64,000 nt of DNA, from the NCBI GenBank assembly GCA_019188255.1, contig JAETXT010000001.1:6944001-7008000 (forward strand), in the 5' to 3' direction. This document shows, piece after piece, positions 61,259 to 64,000 of this stretch. The first letter of the stretch is position 1; the number at the start of each line of letters is the position of its first letter. This DNA comes from Verticillium longisporum. Lineage: Eukaryota; Ascomycota; Sordariomycetes; Glomerellales; Plectosphaerellaceae. Under the pieces are notes generated by a model that saw only the letters and a program-made list of their open reading frames with translations, had not been told where the DNA came from and did not search any database. The position numbers and the translations under genes are program-made.

Positions 61259-61995
61259 GAGCCAGCAGGCGCAGGGTCGGAGGCCCCGAATCGCAAAGTG
61301 TCCAAGGACGAGTTTGTGAGCGACGGGCAGGCTTTGATGACGTGACTTGGCCATGAATTGGAACGGTTGGATCACAGAGAACGCAGCCTTAGGGATGATG
61401 GCTGGCGGGTGCTTGGATGGAAACATGGTTGGGCCTGAATCACGAGCATAACGATGAAGCAAGGGGCGATGACGAGGTGGATGAGTGATGCCACGGGAAT
61501 TTGTCGCTTGGACTATCATAAGGGCTGACAGGGTGATGGTCAACGTGAGCCCGTGTCTGGCTCGTGTGGCTTGGCCGCTGTCTCTTCCAGACTGATGTCG
61601 GCCCCAGTCCCGAGAACATACAGGTAGCAGCAGATGCAGTGCAATAAGTCAACTTTTCAATCTCTTCACAGACTTCAGCTGTCCAATTGGGATGCTGACG
61701 CTCATGTCATGCTACACGGTTTGATGCATTTCCATGTGCCGAAATGATGGCGCGGCCTGTCGGCCATGGACCCTGGAGCGGCTGGTCCAACATTGACACA
61801 TCCATCGGACACAGCTCCACCCCGCATCGTCACAGACTCCTCCCCGCCTCGAGGCATCCTAGTCCTCGGAAAGCCTTGACCTTCACAGGCGAGCTGGTGT
61901 TTTTGTGTCACTCGAACATGGCAGCCTCCTTCCCTGCCTGTCCTATCAGAGGTATGTGCAGGCCACTGTGGCGCAACGTCGTCCGATCAAGGTCC
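61259..61995. other. Convergent intergenic region between PAN3 and LSM7
   Basis: Probably both 3' untranslated regions. No coding signal recognised. Confidence 0.5.
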
Positions 61996-62556
61996 TCAAT
62001 CTTCTTCTGGCTGGGCGAAAGGGTTGGCGATCGGCTCGCTTCCGTCGACAGGGCTGACGAGGACCAAGAGTGTACCGCGTGCCACGACGAGGCCGAGAGA
62101 TCGGGTGTTCTCCTTTCCCTCGTCATCTAGAGGCAGAAGGTCAGTTGCGTGTCCAGCCAAGGAGGGGGCGGGGTAGCTTACCTCTCATGACTTCTTCGAC
62201 GTCATCGAGCACAAGATTCATCAGAGCGTCGTATCCCTTGAGCGTGCCAGTCACTGGACACAAAAGTCAGCCGGCGATTGTCGCCGCAACGCGCTGGGCC
62301 GCTGGCTCTTGGCGGTCGATGCGAGGGATCACTGACCTTCGCGACCGCCATTGAACTTGACGGTAATCTTCTTGTCCATATACTTGCCCAAGTCGAGGAT
62401 GTTCTCCTTCTTGGGCCTCTCGCGGTCGCCGCCAGCACCACCCTGGCCTCCACCGTGTCCGCCGCGACCGACGCCGCCGCCGCCTCCCCTCCCTCGATGA
62501 CCTCCTCCACGGCCACCGCCGCCGCCCCCTCCACGATGCGAGCCTCTGTCAGCCAT
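61996..62556 (-). CDS. lsm7: LSM7, U6 snRNA-associated Sm-like protein with an RGG-rich N-terminus
   Basis: 140 residues, intact; exons 61996-62126, 62182-62253 and 62337-62556 (introns of 55 and 83 nt, phase 1). Residues ~1-48 are Gly/Arg-rich with repeated RGG/RGGG units. The Sm1 motif is ILDLGKYMDKKITVKFNGGR through LKGYDALMNLVLDDVEEV, and the Sm2 motif is LGLVVARGTLLVLVSPVDG. The C-terminus is short and acidic. LSM7 sits in the heptameric LSM1-7 ring (cytoplasmic mRNA decapping) and LSM2-8 ring (nuclear U6 snRNA stability). The Gly/Arg extension is longer than in the yeast protein; a role in RNA binding or methylation is plausible but not shown here. Confidence 0.92.
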
Positions 62557-64000
62557 GGCGAGCTTTGATGCCGAGTCGCGTAAGGTTGCCTGAACAGAGC
62601 TGGTCGATCAGTCGATTGCGATTCTCGAGTGATGGGATGCGAGATGTCGGGGAGAAGGTTTTCGTCGCGGGATGCGAGTTTGTGTCGACCTCCGGGAAAA
62701 GTTGGGGTTGGACTTGATGGAGTGGAAGTACCTTGTACCTACTTCACCACGTCCCCATCGATTGACGACAGACGTTGTTCAGGCGGCGGCGTGGTACAGA
62801 TGTGGGCGGGGCGGAGTGGAGGGTGTGGCGCTACCTCCCACTACGGTGGCTGACGCTGGTCGGTGAGCGCACCACCCACCCTTTCTGTCTTTGGGCCGAC
62901 GCTGTGGTGTCGATGGAGGTGCCCTACCTTGGAGCCCTGCGAATTACAAGGCAGGTAGATGTTGTACAGCACCACAAGTCACGATCCAGTGGCACGCCCA
63001 CACGACCACACAATCATGGAAACGGCCGAACGATAAGTCGGGTAGGACGAGCACCCATGATGTGATAGGATCCTGCGATGCATTACTGCATGGTGGTTGT
63101 CGGCACAGCATCGGACTAGTTCTGTTGGCCTTGGACAGGCTTCCTGCAGGAAGGAGGACATGCTGGTCGCTATGCTGCCTTCAATTTCAGCTTGTCACTT
63201 CAAATCATGCAGGGTACCTCATCCGCGCGGGCCTCCACGCGTCTGAAGAACTCCGTTGACTTGCCGAAACCTTGTGAACCTGGCCGGCAGTCTGAGCACG
63301 CGAGCGCTGCTCCGGAACATTGGCACACTGTACTTGCGATGACAGGTTGGACGCGCTTGTCGATACCTGCAGGCTGTTATCTAGCAGCTTCATGTATACA
63401 TCTGATCACTTGTAGGCATCCAATCGTGGTAGACCCGAGGTGAAGCAGATCGCCGTTCCAGACCAGGTCCATTTCCACGCCTGCGAAAACCGAGGGGGCC
63501 AGGGGCAGCATGCTTGGTATTCAAATGGCGCGCCTTTGCCGACCGATGCTGGACCGACGTGCCTTTAATCTTAGTTGAGGTTGGAAGCAGGCGAGCAAAG
63601 CAATATATTGCATGTATAGTGCCAAAAAACTCGAGTCAGGGCAAGAGACCAGCACCAGATGCGCAAAGCTCATAGCGGACAGGCCTTTGCTTTGACACAG
63701 CTCCAGGTGGGCGCAAGTGAAAAGGGGGCGGGCGAGGAACCAGCGGCGCGCGGGTTGCGGTGGGCTCTCTGTCATCCAGGAAGGTGCAGCGCGTCAAGTG
63801 GTGGACAGAAAGGGAGGGCTGGTTCAAGGGCAGTGGCTGGCAGGTGCGGCCCAGCGGCCTCCAATGCCCCGTGCCGTCAACCCTACCCACCGTCACCGAC
63901 TGCCCGTCCCCATCGCATATGCCCCGGCTTCCTCCCCGCCCTCGAAGCTGGAGACGCTAAACCCAGTCAACCCAGTGTGCTTTCCTGCTTGTATCCAAGC
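62557..64000. other. Upstream region of LSM7 to the right edge
   Basis: No supported gene. Open frames here (for example 62891-63259, 63521-63775) lack recognisable content. Confidence 0.5.

Overview
The window looks like nuclear DNA of a filamentous ascomycete (Pezizomycotina, most likely a Sordariomycete; Hypocreales is a weaker guess). The evidence is short introns (mostly 40-85 nt) with GTAAGT/GTATGT donors, CTRAY-like branch points and YAG acceptors, fungal versions of ASH1, PAN3, UBX2, SFH5 and SHB17, a fungal Zn2Cys6 regulator, one very AT-rich RIP-like relic in otherwise GC-rich DNA, and TACCTACC/GGTAGGTA clusters in intergenic DNA. I saw no tRNA, rRNA, CRISPR array or intact transposon.

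Layout. 1-18.9 kb is gene-dense: an ASH1-type H3K36 methyltransferase (its 3' end runs off the left edge), an SFH5-like Sec14 protein, an RRM protein, ARPC4, the proteasomal deubiquitinase UBP6, a 98-aa membrane/coiled-coil protein, an SHB17-type sugar bisphosphatase and a class I methyltransferase with a His-Gly insert. 18.9-44.1 kb is strikingly gene-poor. It contains one convincing gene, a proline-rich Zn2Cys6 transcription factor (34.75-36.29 kb), plus microsatellites, G/C runs and a possible decayed gene near 41-42 kb. 44.1-50.8 kb holds an F-box protein, the RIP-like AT-rich block (about 47.45-48.67 kb) and a broken zinc-finger/APH-kinase pseudogene. 52-62.6 kb is gene-dense again: an LSB5-like VHS-GAT protein, UBX2, PAN3 and LSM7.

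The genes do not form one pathway. They are mostly conserved housekeeping genes for chromatin, lipid transfer, actin nucleation, ERAD/proteasome function, endocytosis, mRNA deadenylation and RNA processing. Divergent pairs that may share promoters are ARPC4/UBP6 and UBX2/PAN3. Convergent pairs are UBP6/98-aa gene, SHB17/methyltransferase and PAN3/LSM7.

The most notable observation is that several genes expected to be functional carry single reading-frame lesions. SFH5 has an in-frame TAG, UBP6 an in-frame TAA, the RRM gene a one-base loss, and the transcription factor several frame changes in G/C runs. ASH1, ARPC4, SHB17, the methyltransferase, the F-box gene, LSB5, UBX2, PAN3 and LSM7 splice into uninterrupted frames. 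The broken set may reflect consensus errors, real decay or unusual decoding; reads are needed to decide. I found no clear new multi-gene system. The best leads for novelty are the His-rich methyltransferase, the roughly 16-kb gene-free interval and the stop codons inside SFH5 and UBP6.
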